In this document: positions 37,891 through 47,074 of the stretch, piece by piece
Position numbering within the stretch: the first letter of the stretch is position 1
How the letters are laid out: each line of letters starts with the position of its first letter
NCBI GenBank assembly: GCA_025153775.1
Contig: JAOALC010000003.1
Location: 372,001 to 436,000, forward strand
DNA: 64,000 bases
DNA from: SAR92 clade bacterium H231
GTDB lineage: Bacteria > Pseudomonadota > Gammaproteobacteria > Pseudomonadales > Porticoccaceae
Direction: 5' to 3'
The notes under the pieces: model-generated
What the model was told of the DNA's origin: nothing
Database searches by the model: none
Seen by the model: only the letters and a program-made list of their open reading frames with translations
Program-made: the position numbers and the translations under genes

Positions 37891-38241
37891 ATGAACCTAA
37901 AGCGCCAAATAACCATGCTGAGCCCAGTGCAGAACTCAGTGGCCCTTATACTGCTGCTTGCTCTGCTCGCGATAAACGGCAATGCCGCGCAACCCGAAAT
38001 AGACCCAGATTGGCAGAGATATAAAGTCGCCCTGAGTTTTGTCGACCCCAAAGCGCGCCTGGTGGTGGCTGGCGACCGCGAGCTATCAGTTCCCTATAGC
38101 AGCCCAATTTTCAATAGTGCAGGTCAGGCTATTGCCATTGCCAACCTTCATCCGGGTGACAGAGTTTGGTTATATCTGGATAACTCAGTTATCCACAAGG
38201 GCCCTGCACAGGCCAAGCGTATAGAGCGGATCAAACAATGA
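37891..38241 (+). CDS. PilY2-like small exported protein
   Basis: A 116-residue protein between pilY1 and pilE. It has a hydrophobic N-terminal signal (VALILLLALLAINGNAAQ) and a small mature domain with GDRELSVPYSSPIFN and LHPGDRVWLYLDN. Position and size match PilY2 of pseudomonads, a pilus biogenesis factor of unclear mechanism; I see no motif that proves it. Its stop overlaps the pilE start by 4 nt. Confidence 0.7.
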   Translation: MNLKRQITMLSPVQNSVALILLLALLAINGNAAQPEIDPDWQRYKVALSFVDPKARLVVAGDRELSVPYSSPIFNSAGQAIAIANLHPGDRVWLYLDNSVIHKGPAQAKRIERIKQ

Positions 38242-38702
38242 GTAAACAGCGCAAACTATATTCACCGTTACCCCAGGGCATGAGTTTGATTGAACTAATG
38301 GTGGCCCTAGTCATTATCGCTATTATCTCCTCAGTGGCCTATCCAAGCTATCAGAGTCATATGGCAGGGGCCAGACGAGCCGATGCTCAGGCCGTGCTGA
38401 TCGAGGCAGCTGCATTTATGGAGCGCTTCTACACGGAAAACAACCGCTATGACCAAGATACTGGTGGCACTGCGGTTGCACTTCCGGCGCAGCTTGCCGA
38501 ATCTCCACGAGATACAGGCACCAAGGCCTACGATATAGTGGTTCAGGCGTCCACGGCCTCCAGCTTTACACTCCGAGCAACGCCCAAAAACATGCAGGCT
38601 GGTGATGGGTTTTTGGAGATCACCAACACCTTCGCCAAGGCTTGGGACAGCAATAACAATGGGACCATCGGTTCTGGCGAGGCTAGCTGGGCTCAATACT
38701 AG
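38238..38702 (+). CDS. pilE: Type IV pilin PilE
   Basis: A 154-residue minor pilin ending the operon. The leader is 14 residues, ending QG before MSLIELMVALVIIAIISSVA, with Glu +5 and Met rather than Phe at +1. The alpha helix continues to AYPSYQSHMAGARRADAQAVL, and AAAFMERFYTENNRYDQ is the PilE signature. No cysteine pair for the usual C-terminal disulfide loop is visible in the mature region. Confidence 0.92.
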   Translation: MSKQRKLYSPLPQGMSLIELMVALVIIAIISSVAYPSYQSHMAGARRADAQAVLIEAAAFMERFYTENNRYDQDTGGTAVALPAQLAESPRDTGTKAYDIVVQASTASSFTLRATPKNMQAGDGFLEITNTFAKAWDSNNNGTIGSGEASWAQY

Positions 38703-39159
38703 CCGGGCTTTCAGTCAAGTAGCTAAGCAGTCGGCGCAAATAGTTTGCCCCCCCCGAGCGCAGCTGTTTGTGGCCCATGGGTCATGGAAGCGAAGGGAGT
38801 CGATCTACCCAAAACTTCGCACAAATGTATATGGGCCGTGACTTAAGCTGCCTAAAAATGTTACTGATTCGCAATAAGACTACCTATAAAGCATCTACTC
38901 AACCGGCTTTGTGCTGAAGACAGCACCTAAGATAATTCAATTTCTAGACAAATCCCGGACAAATAAAGGCTTTTAGAGAGGCTTAATGCTCAAACATTTC
39001 CCTGCTTAGACTATTGCGTTACAAAAATATGTCAGATATATTCGTGAAGTCGTATGGGGGTTATAAGACAACTGTAGGGATACGGCTCATACAAAAACAC
39101 AAACACATGTCTAATTCGTCCTTTATATATAGGGTTTTTTTAGGCATTCGGGGAGTATT
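38703..39159 (+). other. Intergenic region upstream of the TonB receptor
   Basis: 457 bp without a gene. No terminator for the pilus operon is evident, but a C-run (CCCCCCC) near 38745 stands out. The right half is AT-rich and contains the promoter described at 39014-39042 and a leader of about 110 nt ending in GGGGAG just before the receptor start. Confidence 0.6.
39014..39042 (+). promoter_or_regulatory. Candidate sigma-70 promoter of the TonB receptor
   Basis: TTGCGT (39014-39019) and TATATT (39037-39042) are separated by exactly 17 bp. Both boxes are close to consensus in an AT-rich stretch 117 nt before the start codon. The strong codon bias of the gene suggests a highly active promoter. 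Confidence 0.5.
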
Positions 39160-41760
39160 ATGAAAAAGAAACAACTATCCACGGCGATTAAACTCGCCAT
39201 GGGCGTAGGCGCGTTTGCCGCAATTATGCCTTTTGCTGGTTCAGCCTATGCTCAAGACAATAGTGCCGATGTTGACGAGGTAATCGTTACTGGTTCTAGA
39301 ATCAAGCGCAGCACGAACACTGAATCTCAAGAAATTATTACTATCAGCGCCGAAGATATGAAAATCTCAGGTGACGTTTCTGTAGCTGACGCACTGCGTT
39401 CTTCTACACTGAACTCACTGGGTTCATTTCGAGAGTCCTCTGGTAGCAGCGCTCAGTCCAACGCAACCATTAACCTTCGCGGTGCTGGTCAGGGACGTAC
39501 GCTGGTACTGATCAACGGTCGCCGTACTGTTGGTTCCCCATCACTTGGTGGTGGCGGTACAGTTAACCTTAACCTGATCCCGTTCTCTTTCGTAGATCGT
39601 CTGGAAATCATCGCTGATGGTGCTTCTGCGGTTTATGGTTCTGACGCGATTGCTGGTGTTGTTAACGTTATCCTCAAGTCTGGCTATGACGGTATGAGCT
39701 TCACTGCTCGTCAGGGTGACCGCTCTAAAGATGATGGTTCTGAGCAGAGCTTCTCCTTTATGGTAGGTTCAAGCGGTGACCGTTCTTCTGTTACTTTCGG
39801 TTTGGAGCACGATAGCCGTGACCCAATCTTTGATAAGGATCGGTCTTACACTGCTGCTCGCTACAGTGACCTAAATGGTGACGGAGTAATCGAAGGCTAT
39901 GCAGAAACTGAAGGTGTTTCTGTCTACGGTTACACTCTGATCAACCCAGAGTACACTGGTGCAGACTTTGATCCCAATGATCGTTCTACCTGGCAAGTGA
40001 CTCCAGGTGAGAACTGTGTAGACGATGGTTCATTTACCGGTGAAATGAAAGCAGACTCCGCATTTGGTGTGCCAGATATTGGTTTCTACTGTGGTTATGC
40101 CTATGCCAACGTATCGGCTAACCGTGCTTCTATGGAGCGAACCAATGCATGGATCAGCTCTACTTTTGAGCTGAACGACGACATTGAGCTGTTTGCCGAC
40201 GCAGTACTGTCAAACAACGAATCTTTTGGTCGCTACGCACCTCCTGCAGCATCAGGTACCGCCCTAGCTTCAGATCCACGCAACCCGTATGGCGAGGCCG
40301 TTTCAGGCTACTTCCGCTGGGTGGATATTGGTACTCGTGACAACATTGTTAACGACACATTGACCGATATCAACCTGGGTATGCGCGCAACTCTCAACGA
40401 TTCTTTGAGCTATGAGGCTTACTACACCTACTCAGACTACCGCTCGTCTTCTATTGGTATGTACTACCTGAGCTACGGTGGTTTTGCTGAGAACGTTGCT
40501 GAAGAAATCACTGATTACGATCAGTATGTTGCAAACCTGAAGTCTACTACGCTGAATGATGACCGCATGAACATCCAGAAGCTTTTTGTGGGCGTGCAGT
40601 GGGATATGTTTGAGATGGATGGCGGTACTGCATCTTCTTACTTTGCCATGGAAAGCTGGGACGTTAAGTACGCTGCTCTGGTAGATGCTCAGTCTGAAGC
40701 TGGTCTGGTTGGTGGTTCAGCTGGTAACTCTGCAACTGGCGCACGAAGCGTAAGCGCTCTGTCTGCAGAAGCTATCTTCCCAGTAAATGACTGGTTAGAA
40801 ATTGATACTGCTATCCGTTTTGACGACTACGATGACTTTGGTAATGCAACCTCACCTCGTGTGGGCGCGATCTTTACTATGATTCCTAAGTTGACTGTTA
40901 AAGCGTCTTACGGCCAGGGCTTCCGTGCTCCTGATCTGTCAGACCTTTATGGTGCGACTTCATTCTCAGCTGAAGAAGCTATCGATTACTGGGGTTGTGA
41001 GCAGGTAGGTACTTCTGCAGACGACTGTGGTAAACGTCAGTTCGATACTTACATCGGTTCTAACCCAAATCTGGGTGCAGAAGAGTCTGAAACTCTGTCA
41101 TTTGGCGGTACTTACGAGTTTATGGATGGTTGGTTCTTTACCGCTAACTACTTCACTATGACTCTGGAGAACGCTGTTGAGTATGTTTCTGCTCAGGATA
41201 TGCTGAACGTTGACTACAACACTGGCGGTAACAACCCAGCAGTTGACCGTTCAGGTACTCGTACTGTGATTTCAGCCGGTTACCAGAACGCAGTTAACGA
41301 TGTTGAAAGAGCATCGCTCGACTTCGCCTTGAACGGTAGCTTCGATACAGATGACTTCGGTTCTTTCTACATGTCTGGTTCTTCTACCAAGTACATGAAG
41401 TACGAGTCTGAGACTGTATTCGGGTCTGGCGAAATGGCCGACCTGGTTGGTGTTCTCGGTTTCCCCGAGTGGCGTACCAACGGTGCAATCCAGTGGACTA
41501 TGGGCGACTGGAGCGCCTCTTGGTCAGCTGATTACATCGGTGAGTCAGAAAACACTACTGGTGATGTTAAGTACAAAGGCTATACCACTCACAATGTTGC
41601 TGTAACCTATGACATGAGTGATTTAGGTACTGTACGTGTTGGTGCCAACAACGTAGGTAACAAAGATCCCCTACTTGATAAGTTCGGATCTCAGGTTGAC
41701 GAGTATATGTACTCGCTGACTGGTCGTGTTATCTTCTTAGAATACTCAATCGAGATGTAA
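39160..41760 (+). CDS. TonB-dependent outer-membrane receptor (highly expressed type)
   Basis: An 866-residue outer-membrane transporter. A signal peptide (GAFAAIMPFAGSAYAQ) is followed by the TonB-box-like DEVIVTGSRIKR. The plug domain has TINLRGAGQGRTLVLINGRR and RLEIIADGASAVYGSDAIAG, and then a large beta-barrel. FGQ-type motif YGQGFRAPDLSDLYG is typical of the barrel. The last residue is Met (EYSIEM) and not the usual aromatic. Codon choice (ggt, cgt, aac, ttc, cca) differs sharply from neighbouring genes and indicates very high expression. Substrate is unknown; the nearby S9 peptidase might hint at peptides (inference). Confidence 0.93.
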   Translation: MKKKQLSTAIKLAMGVGAFAAIMPFAGSAYAQDNSADVDEVIVTGSRIKRSTNTESQEIITISAEDMKISGDVSVADALRSSTLNSLGSFRESSGSSAQSNATINLRGAGQGRTLVLINGRRTVGSPSLGGGGTVNLNLIPFSFVDRLEIIADGASAVYGSDAIAGVVNVILKSGYDGMSFTARQGDRSKDDGSEQSFSFMVGSSGDRSSVTFGLEHDSRDPIFDKDRSYTAARYSDLNGDGVIEGYAETEGVSVYGYTLINPEYTGADFDPNDRSTWQVTPGENCVDDGSFTGEMKADSAFGVPDIGFYCGYAYANVSANRASMERTNAWISSTFELNDDIELFADAVLSNNESFGRYAPPAASGTALASDPRNPYGEAVSGYFRWVDIGTRDNIVNDTLTDINLGMRATLNDSLSYEAYYTYSDYRSSSIGMYYLSYGGFAENVAEEITDYDQYVANLKSTTLNDDRMNIQKLFVGVQWDMFEMDGGTASSYFAMESWDVKYAALVDAQSEAGLVGGSAGNSATGARSVSALSAEAIFPVNDWLEIDTAIRFDDYDDFGNATSPRVGAIFTMIPKLTVKASYGQGFRAPDLSDLYGATSFSAEEAIDYWGCEQVGTSADDCGKRQFDTYIGSNPNLGAEESETLSFGGTYEFMDGWFFTANYFTMTLENAVEYVSAQDMLNVDYNTGGNNPAVDRSGTRTVISAGYQNAVNDVERASLDFALNGSFDTDDFGSFYMSGSSTKYMKYESETVFGSGEMADLVGVLGFPEWRTNGAIQWTMGDWSASWSADYIGESENTTGDVKYKGYTTHNVAVTYDMSDLGTVRVGANNVGNKDPLLDKFGSQVDEYMYSLTGRVIFLEYSIEM

Positions 41761-41786
41761 GCTGTATTCTAAATGCGTTAAGATTA

Positions 41787-41815
41787 GAGCCCGCTTTTGC
41801 GGGCTCTTTTTTTTT
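41787..41815 (+). terminator. Rho-independent terminator after the TonB receptor
   Basis: GAGCCCGC-TTTT-GCGGGCTC forms a perfect 8-bp GC-rich stem followed by nine Ts. It separates the receptor from the methyltransferase, whose start codon is only 12 nt further on, so much downstream transcription may be by read-through. Confidence 0.93.
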
Positions 41816-41826
41816 AGGACAAGAAA

Positions 41827-42762
41827 ATGGATGCATGGGGAAATTTTTGGGAAAAAGGTCATAGCACAACCTTTGGGGAGTACTATGCCGACGGCTACAC
41901 CAAAGGCTATATCGCCCATTGGTGGACAGCTATTCTCAATTCGAGGGACACGCAAAAACTGCATATTTTAGAGGTGGGCTGTGGCAATGCCTCTCTTTTA
42001 CCCTGTCTGCTGGATCAGCGGGTTAAAGGCTCTTATACAGGAGTAGATGCCGCCGAGGTTATTCTGTCTGAGGCCGTTAAAAAGCGAGCCAACGCCGAGC
42101 TGAAGATCAGTCTGCAAGGCGGCCTTGGTATTGAAAACTTCGAGTCAAAACAGCAGTTTGATCTTATTGCTTCAGTTTATGGACTCGAGTATTCACCTTT
42201 AGACCAATCACTGCCATTATTGAAATCTATGCTAGCTCCAAAGGGAGAGGCCAATTTTTTAATGCACCATGCCGGTTCTGTGATTACCCACATGTCGGAT
42301 AAGGCGCTGGCTGAGTTTGATTTTGACTTAATGGAATCCGTTGTTGCCAGGCTCAACGAAATTGATACCGAGCTAAATAAAATGACTGGTGATCCGGGTA
42401 AACTACAGCAGTCTGCAATCGCCCATCAATCCAGAGATTCGGTCAATGAGTTTGTTTCGTCGATCATGAATATGGAACCCTCAGAGAGGAATCCCATTCT
42501 GGTAGATTTTGCCAGAGCAGTGTTAACATACTTCAAGAAGCTCAGGCTTCCAGAGGCTGATCGGAAAGACTATATCAGTGGTATATTAGTAGACTTCCAC
42601 GCCTCGAAAGAGCGATTTCGCCAGATGGTCGATGTGGCGCGTAGCGAACAAGAAATTAAAGCGTTCGAACAACAGCTGGCTGCAGCTGGGTTCAACAGCA
42701 TTACTGCCAAACCACTGCTAAAAGATGGGGCACCAGTAGCATGGAACATAAAAGCAAAATAA
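41827..42762 (+). CDS. Class I SAM-dependent methyltransferase
   Basis: A 311-residue cytosolic protein. The SAM-binding motif I is ILEVGCGNASLLPCLL (about residues 45-60), with an acidic post-motif in YTGVDAAEVIL and motif IV-like DLIASVYGLEYSPLD. The C-terminal half is helical and not recognised. Substrate unknown. It begins immediately after the receptor's terminator and overlaps the next gene by 22 nt, so it may belong to a four-gene locus with the receptor and the S9 peptidase. Confidence 0.82.
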   Translation: MDAWGNFWEKGHSTTFGEYYADGYTKGYIAHWWTAILNSRDTQKLHILEVGCGNASLLPCLLDQRVKGSYTGVDAAEVILSEAVKKRANAELKISLQGGLGIENFESKQQFDLIASVYGLEYSPLDQSLPLLKSMLAPKGEANFLMHHAGSVITHMSDKALAEFDFDLMESVVARLNEIDTELNKMTGDPGKLQQSAIAHQSRDSVNEFVSSIMNMEPSERNPILVDFARAVLTYFKKLRLPEADRKDYISGILVDFHASKERFRQMVDVARSEQEIKAFEQQLAAAGFNSITAKPLLKDGAPVAWNIKAK

Positions 42763-43238
42763 TATTATTGATCAGTGTATTTCTGATTGGGTCAGTGCAG
42801 GCAAGAGAGGCATCTGAGTGCCTTAAAATACAGGATAACAAGGCTAGATTAGCCTGCTATGACAGGGCGTTGGGCTTTAAAGGCAGCTTGCCAGAGAGAC
42901 CTCAGGTTGTGGAGCAAACTAAATCTATCAGCCCAGTTGTCTTGGACAGCAAACAGCAGCCTGCCGAAGCTCCTGATTCGCCGGTGCTAATTCGAGCACA
43001 GGAAGCCTATGATCAGGTAGTTGCCGACTCTATCACCATGTTGGTAACCAAAGTGAACAAGACCAAGCGTCAGGGGGTCTATTTTACCACCAATACCGGC
43101 CGCACCTTTAAGAAGGTGACTGATCGCAATATCGCTTTCAGGGTTGATGACCAGGTTGAGTTGCAACCTGGTGTTCTCAGGTCAATATTTCTGGTAAATC
43201 AGGACGGGCTAAGAATAAAAGTGAAGGAGATAAAATAG
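42741..43238 (+). CDS. Small exported protein with a C...CYD motif
   Basis: A 165-residue protein with an N-terminal signal (KIILLISVFLIGSVQA). The first mature segment, ASECLKIQDNKARLACYDRA, is a two-cysteine motif seen in diverse exported proteins, including VasI-like ones, and probably forms a disulfide. The C-terminal part contains TKRQGVYFTTNTGRTFKKV and VDDQVELQPGVLRS, a small beta-rich domain. Function is unknown. It overlaps the methyltransferase end and abuts the S9 peptidase (TAGATG). Confidence 0.75.
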   Translation: MEHKSKIILLISVFLIGSVQAREASECLKIQDNKARLACYDRALGFKGSLPERPQVVEQTKSISPVVLDSKQQPAEAPDSPVLIRAQEAYDQVVADSITMLVTKVNKTKRQGVYFTTNTGRTFKKVTDRNIAFRVDDQVELQPGVLRSIFLVNQDGLRIKVKEIK

Positions 43239-45236
43239 ATGCAGAACTTAAAATCATTAGTCAAACCATTGGGCTTGGTGCTGTTTACAGCTATATTTGC
43301 AGCCTCAAATGCTGTGGCCAACCTGCCTGAATCAGTTAAAACCCTGTTGAACGGTTATGAGTTCCGTAATGTCAGCGTGTCGCCCTCAGGGAAATATATT
43401 AGCCTGATAATGAAAGAAGATGAGCGCGGCACATTGGTTATCCTCAATCGCAGCACCATGCAGGTTGAGGAAAGTATTCGCTATGAAGATGACGATAATA
43501 TTGAAGTCAGTGGTGGCAGCTGGGTATCAGAAAATCTGTACAAGTATCGGGTACTGACTGAATATTCAGAGGGTCGCCGCCCTGGTGACTTCGGCGACCA
43601 GTTTATCTTTAATATGGAAACAAGAAAAAATACCAGAATCTGGAACTACAGGGGAACATATCTCAATAAGGCCCTGCGCAGCGGCAAGAAAATTTATGGC
43701 CGTCTGGATATTCTGTCCTACCTGCCAGAGGACGACAGCAATATTTTAGTGGCGGTTTCCCCCTTTAAGCGAGATGGTGGAGTTCGGCCCATGGTTTATA
43801 AGCTCGAACTGTCTACGGGTGATCTTGCGCGGGTTATGAATGGTCCTGCACGTGGTGCATCTATGCTTACCAATGAGACTGCGGGAACCATAGTGGCCTC
43901 AGCGCCGACTGAAGATTTCACCACTGAGTTTTTCTTCCGCAGAACTGGTGATACAGAGTGGACTGACATAGACATCAATTTGCCTGGTCGTTTTACCGGG
44001 CTTAACGTGAGCGACGATGGCCAGTTGGTCTATGGCCTGACTCAGGTAGAGGAGGGGCCCAATGCACCTCGCTTACTGGTTAGCATCGCTCTAGATTCCG
44101 GTGTTATGGAAACTGTTCACGACTTCGGTTTCGTCGCCGAGATCTCAGTGGAGTTTGGCGAGGGCGGCCACCCCAGCTATGCCACCTGGATTGCCGATGA
44201 ACCAAAGATTCGGATATTCGAGAAAGACCTTGTTTCCACTGTGGTAGCAGGATTTATGAAAAGCTTTAAGGGCTTTAATGTCAGTCTTACCAGTGTCGAT
44301 GACAGCGAAGAGAACATGGTTTTTCATGTAGGCTCTCCTGGTGTCAGTGGCGAGTACTATATCTGGGAAAAATCTAAAGGAAAGGCTCGTTATTTATTTA
44401 GCCACAGCGAGAAGATCAATAATCTAGAACTCAACTCATTTACAGCCGTCGACTATGAAGCCAGTGATGGCGTAAAGATGCAGGGCTGGTTGTTGATGCC
44501 AAAATCTGGCAAGCCCAAGGGCCTAGTTAATTATATCCATGGTGGACCCCATGGCCCCTATATCTCCTATGGTTTTAATACATATATGCATATCTATGCA
44601 GAGCTAGGTTACGCCGTGTTTGCCCCCAATTTTAGAGGCTCAGGTGGCTATGGCTATAATTTTGAAAAGGCTGGCTACACATTGTGGGGCACCCGTATGC
44701 TCGATGATATGCGTGATGGTGCCGAGTATGTTCAGGCAAACTATGATGTAGGCGACAAGGTTTACACTGCAGGTGCAAGTTACGGTGGTTACTCCAGTGC
44801 GCAAAATGTGGTGCGTCACAATGACTACTACGACTGCAGTATTATCGATGCCGGGTTCTTTAATTTTGAAGAGTTAAAGGATACCTGGGACGGCCGAGAG
44901 GGATTTACCACAGACGCCTTTACTGACAATGCTATGGGGCGCGATCCCGAACAGTTAAAGGCTATGTCGCCGCTCCAAAATATCGATCGTATTCGGGCGC
45001 CTATGCTGATTACCCATGGCAAGGTTGATAGGCGCACGCCCATTGCCGGCGCCAAGCAGTTTATTAAAGCGCTTAAAAAAACCGATCTGGACTATGAATA
45101 CTATGCCTATGCCAAAGAGGGACATGGTTTGTGGTTTAAGCCAAACAGGTTAGATCGCTTTGCTAAGGTTAAGAAGTTTCTTGAGCGCTGCGACGCTATG
45201 CCGTCAAAAACTAGCGCCCAGACAGCAGCCAGGTAG
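43239..45236 (+). CDS. S9 family prolyl oligopeptidase-type serine peptidase, exported
   Basis: A 665-residue peptidase with a signal peptide (LVLFTAIFAASNAVAN), a beta-propeller N-terminal domain and an alpha/beta-hydrolase C-terminal domain. The catalytic Ser is in YTAGASYGGYSS (GxSxGG), Asp in ITHGKVDRRTP and His in KEGHGLWF. MQGWLLMPKSGKPKGLVNYI and HGGPHGPY (oxyanion) are typical of dipeptidyl/acylaminoacyl peptidases. It may degrade peptides in the periplasm. The TonB receptor upstream could supply such substrates (inference). A terminator follows. Confidence 0.92.
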   Translation: MQNLKSLVKPLGLVLFTAIFAASNAVANLPESVKTLLNGYEFRNVSVSPSGKYISLIMKEDERGTLVILNRSTMQVEESIRYEDDDNIEVSGGSWVSENLYKYRVLTEYSEGRRPGDFGDQFIFNMETRKNTRIWNYRGTYLNKALRSGKKIYGRLDILSYLPEDDSNILVAVSPFKRDGGVRPMVYKLELSTGDLARVMNGPARGASMLTNETAGTIVASAPTEDFTTEFFFRRTGDTEWTDIDINLPGRFTGLNVSDDGQLVYGLTQVEEGPNAPRLLVSIALDSGVMETVHDFGFVAEISVEFGEGGHPSYATWIADEPKIRIFEKDLVSTVVAGFMKSFKGFNVSLTSVDDSEENMVFHVGSPGVSGEYYIWEKSKGKARYLFSHSEKINNLELNSFTAVDYEASDGVKMQGWLLMPKSGKPKGLVNYIHGGPHGPYISYGFNTYMHIYAELGYAVFAPNFRGSGGYGYNFEKAGYTLWGTRMLDDMRDGAEYVQANYDVGDKVYTAGASYGGYSSAQNVVRHNDYYDCSIIDAGFFNFEELKDTWDGREGFTTDAFTDNAMGRDPEQLKAMSPLQNIDRIRAPMLITHGKVDRRTPIAGAKQFIKALKKTDLDYEYYAYAKEGHGLWFKPNRLDRFAKVKKFLERCDAMPSKTSAQTAAR

Positions 45237-45242
45237 AATCAA

Positions 45243-45268
45243 AAAGCCCCGGAAATATCCGGGGCTTT
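45243..45268. terminator. Terminator between the S9 peptidase and the thioredoxin lipoprotein gene
   Basis: AAAGCCCCGGA-AATA-TCCGGGGCTTT is a perfect 11-bp stem. With A-rich and T-rich flanks it can act on both converging transcripts. Confidence 0.88.
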
Positions 45269-45305
45269 CTGCACACAGCCTATGGGCTACCACCGCACTA
45301 ATCTC

Positions 45306-46823
45306 CTAGAGTTGACTTGTGCCCTCTCTAAACTTCTCTAAAACACCCAGTTTTTCAGGGCTGTCTGCCCAGGACTCCAACTTCCTATCCAGTTCACCTA
45401 TGCGCGTTGCAGTGCGTTGATAAAAGCCATTATTCTGCCCTGAGAGCTCTTGGAGAACCGCACTACTGGCCAGCTTAATGCCACCAATATTCTGGGGTGC
45501 CAGCTCAATTAGATTCACCACATAGTTAACCCCCCACTGAATTCTAGTTGCCGGCCCTTTAGAGGTATCCCAAGCCTGCTTGTACCAGCCAAGCGCCTCT
45601 TGGTTATTGCCCAGCTGCGCCTCCAGATAACCCAGATCAGACATCAGATAGTAGGGGTGCTTGGTTACCCTCAGGCTACTTACCAGCATCTGACGGGCAT
45701 CATCAATCAGGTTTGCATCAAGCAGAGCCTGAGAGAGGCTATTCACGGCACTGTGGTATTGGTATTGGTCTGCGGCAGCCAGGCCCCAGGCAACCTGTTC
45801 CTTAATCCAGGCTAATTGTTCAGTGCCCAAGTCCTGGTCTTCAGCCAGAGAAGCATTCTGCAACAGCACCCAGCCGGACAGTGCTCGCAGACGCATCAAC
45901 AGATTGAGCTCAGTATTGGCTAATATCCCCCGCAGGTTATCAACCAGCTGCTGGCGCAGGCTGGCCAGCTCTGGACCCTGAGCGAGCGCCGCCGATAGAG
46001 CAGCGCCGCCATACATTAGGCTGTCTCTATTAGCACTGCGAAGTTTAGCGTCGGCCAAAATAGTTTTGAGTTGATTAAGGTAGTTATCTCTCAGAGCTAG
46101 GTCCTCTGATTCTAGCCCCACCCATTGTTCAATTGCCAATAGCTGCAAGCGACTTTTAACCAGAGTTAAATCCTCAGGACAATTGGCTGCCAGCAGTTGA
46201 AACAGATCGTATCGCTCCTGAGTGGTACTATTCTCAGCTAGAACCTTGCCTCGATCTTGCCCCCATGAGTAATAGGCCAGCAGCTCCCAGTCGGCAGAAC
46301 TTATAGGCTGGTCGGCTTTAACCGCCGCCACCAAGTCAGCCACTGGAGTAATAGCATTAATAGCGAGCTCGAGAATCCCCATGTAGCGCTGAATATCCAT
46401 ACCGCCAGGAATTCGGGTGATCTCGGTACCCTGGGGTGAGAATACAATAACTGTGGGATAGCCATAGACAGAAAACGTCTCGCCGCACAGCTGAGCCTGC
46501 TCAGTGTCCCCATCCAGATAGACAGGAATAAACCATTTTGACTGGTCTATAAACGCCTGTTGCTTAAAAATGGTGCCTTTCAGCTCATGGCAAGGGGGGC
46601 ACCAAACAGCACCCCAGTACAGAAAAAGAGGTTTATCCTGCGCAGCAGCCTCCGCAAAAGCCCCCTCAACAGAGCCCTCAAACCAGTCAATACCCGCTGG
46701 CCGATCCAAGCCCGCCTGAGAATCAGCCACAGATGAAGAATCCGCACCCACCGATCCACCGTCACAACCCACCATCACCAAAGCCACCAACAGCAGCATC
46801 AAGCCTCGACCAACCAGCCCCAT
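45306..46823 (-). CDS. Thioredoxin-fold lipoprotein with helical C-terminal repeats
   Basis: A 505-residue protein. From ATG 46823 (GGAGGG upstream) it has a lipoprotein signal ending LVMVGC. Residues about 40-160 form a thioredoxin domain, FLYWGAVWCPPCHELKGTIF, with the CPPC redox motif. The rest is alpha-helical with a TPR-like segment, LGYLEAQLGNNQEALGWYKQ, near the end. It resembles DsbD-C/thioredoxin-7-like periplasmic proteins and may reduce or protect exported proteins. A longer open frame starting at 46973 runs into the duplicated region and lacks a lipobox near its start, so it is not used. Confidence 0.85.
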   Translation of the reverse strand: MGLVGRGLMLLLVALVMVGCDGGSVGADSSSVADSQAGLDRPAGIDWFEGSVEGAFAEAAAQDKPLFLYWGAVWCPPCHELKGTIFKQQAFIDQSKWFIPVYLDGDTEQAQLCGETFSVYGYPTVIVFSPQGTEITRIPGGMDIQRYMGILELAINAITPVADLVAAVKADQPISSADWELLAYYSWGQDRGKVLAENSTTQERYDLFQLLAANCPEDLTLVKSRLQLLAIEQWVGLESEDLALRDNYLNQLKTILADAKLRSANRDSLMYGGAALSAALAQGPELASLRQQLVDNLRGILANTELNLLMRLRALSGWVLLQNASLAEDQDLGTEQLAWIKEQVAWGLAAADQYQYHSAVNSLSQALLDANLIDDARQMLVSSLRVTKHPYYLMSDLGYLEAQLGNNQEALGWYKQAWDTSKGPATRIQWGVNYVVNLIELAPQNIGGIKLASSAVLQELSGQNNGFYQRTATRIGELDRKLESWADSPEKLGVLEKFREGTSQL

Positions 46824-46900
46824 AAAACCCTCCAGAAAAACGCTTATAATTAATCTAATAACAGCAGCATAACCCAGATAACCAAACACACAAAGGCGCG

Positions 46901-47001
46901 GCGGAGCCCTGAGCGCAAAGCAAGAACCCATCGAACCTTCGATGACTTTCTTACAAACGAAAAAAAACCCCAACTTACGCTGAGGCTTTTTAAATTATGG
47001 T
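46901..47001. repeat. Direct repeat, distal copy (A) near tRNA-Phe
   Basis: About 100 bp beginning GCGGAGCCCTGAGCGCAAAG and ending AAATTATGGT are nearly identical to 47075-47176. It includes a mini-hairpin (ATCGAAC/TTCGAT), and an A-run/CCCC...GAGG terminator-like hairpin. It sits downstream of tRNA-Phe in the direction of transcription and looks like a duplication of the tRNA's 3' flank. Confidence 0.9.
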
Positions 47002-47017
47002 ACCCAAAGGGCATAAA

Positions 47018-47031
47018 TGCCCGGTCTCGGA
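47018..47031 (-). pseudogene. 14-nt fragment matching the 3' end of tRNA-Phe
   Basis: TGCCCGGTCTCGGA at 47018-47031 matches 47176-47189 exactly, which is the acceptor/T-stem 3' end of tRNA-Phe. It follows repeat copy A after a 17-nt interruption. It is either the remnant of a second tRNA-Phe gene or an attachment-site-like duplication. Confidence 0.75.
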
Positions 47032-47074
47032 CTAAACGCGCAGCGTTTTGGACGCACTCGCCAGCGAGGGCGGG

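Noticed and set aside
41787-41815. Considered as a riboswitch or leader of the methyltransferase
   Set aside because: It is a plain GC stem with T-tract directly after the receptor stop, a standard terminator.
46824-46973. N-terminal extension of the thioredoxin lipoprotein
   Set aside because: The 50 extra residues run into the duplicated segment, lack a ribosome site and would bury the lipobox.
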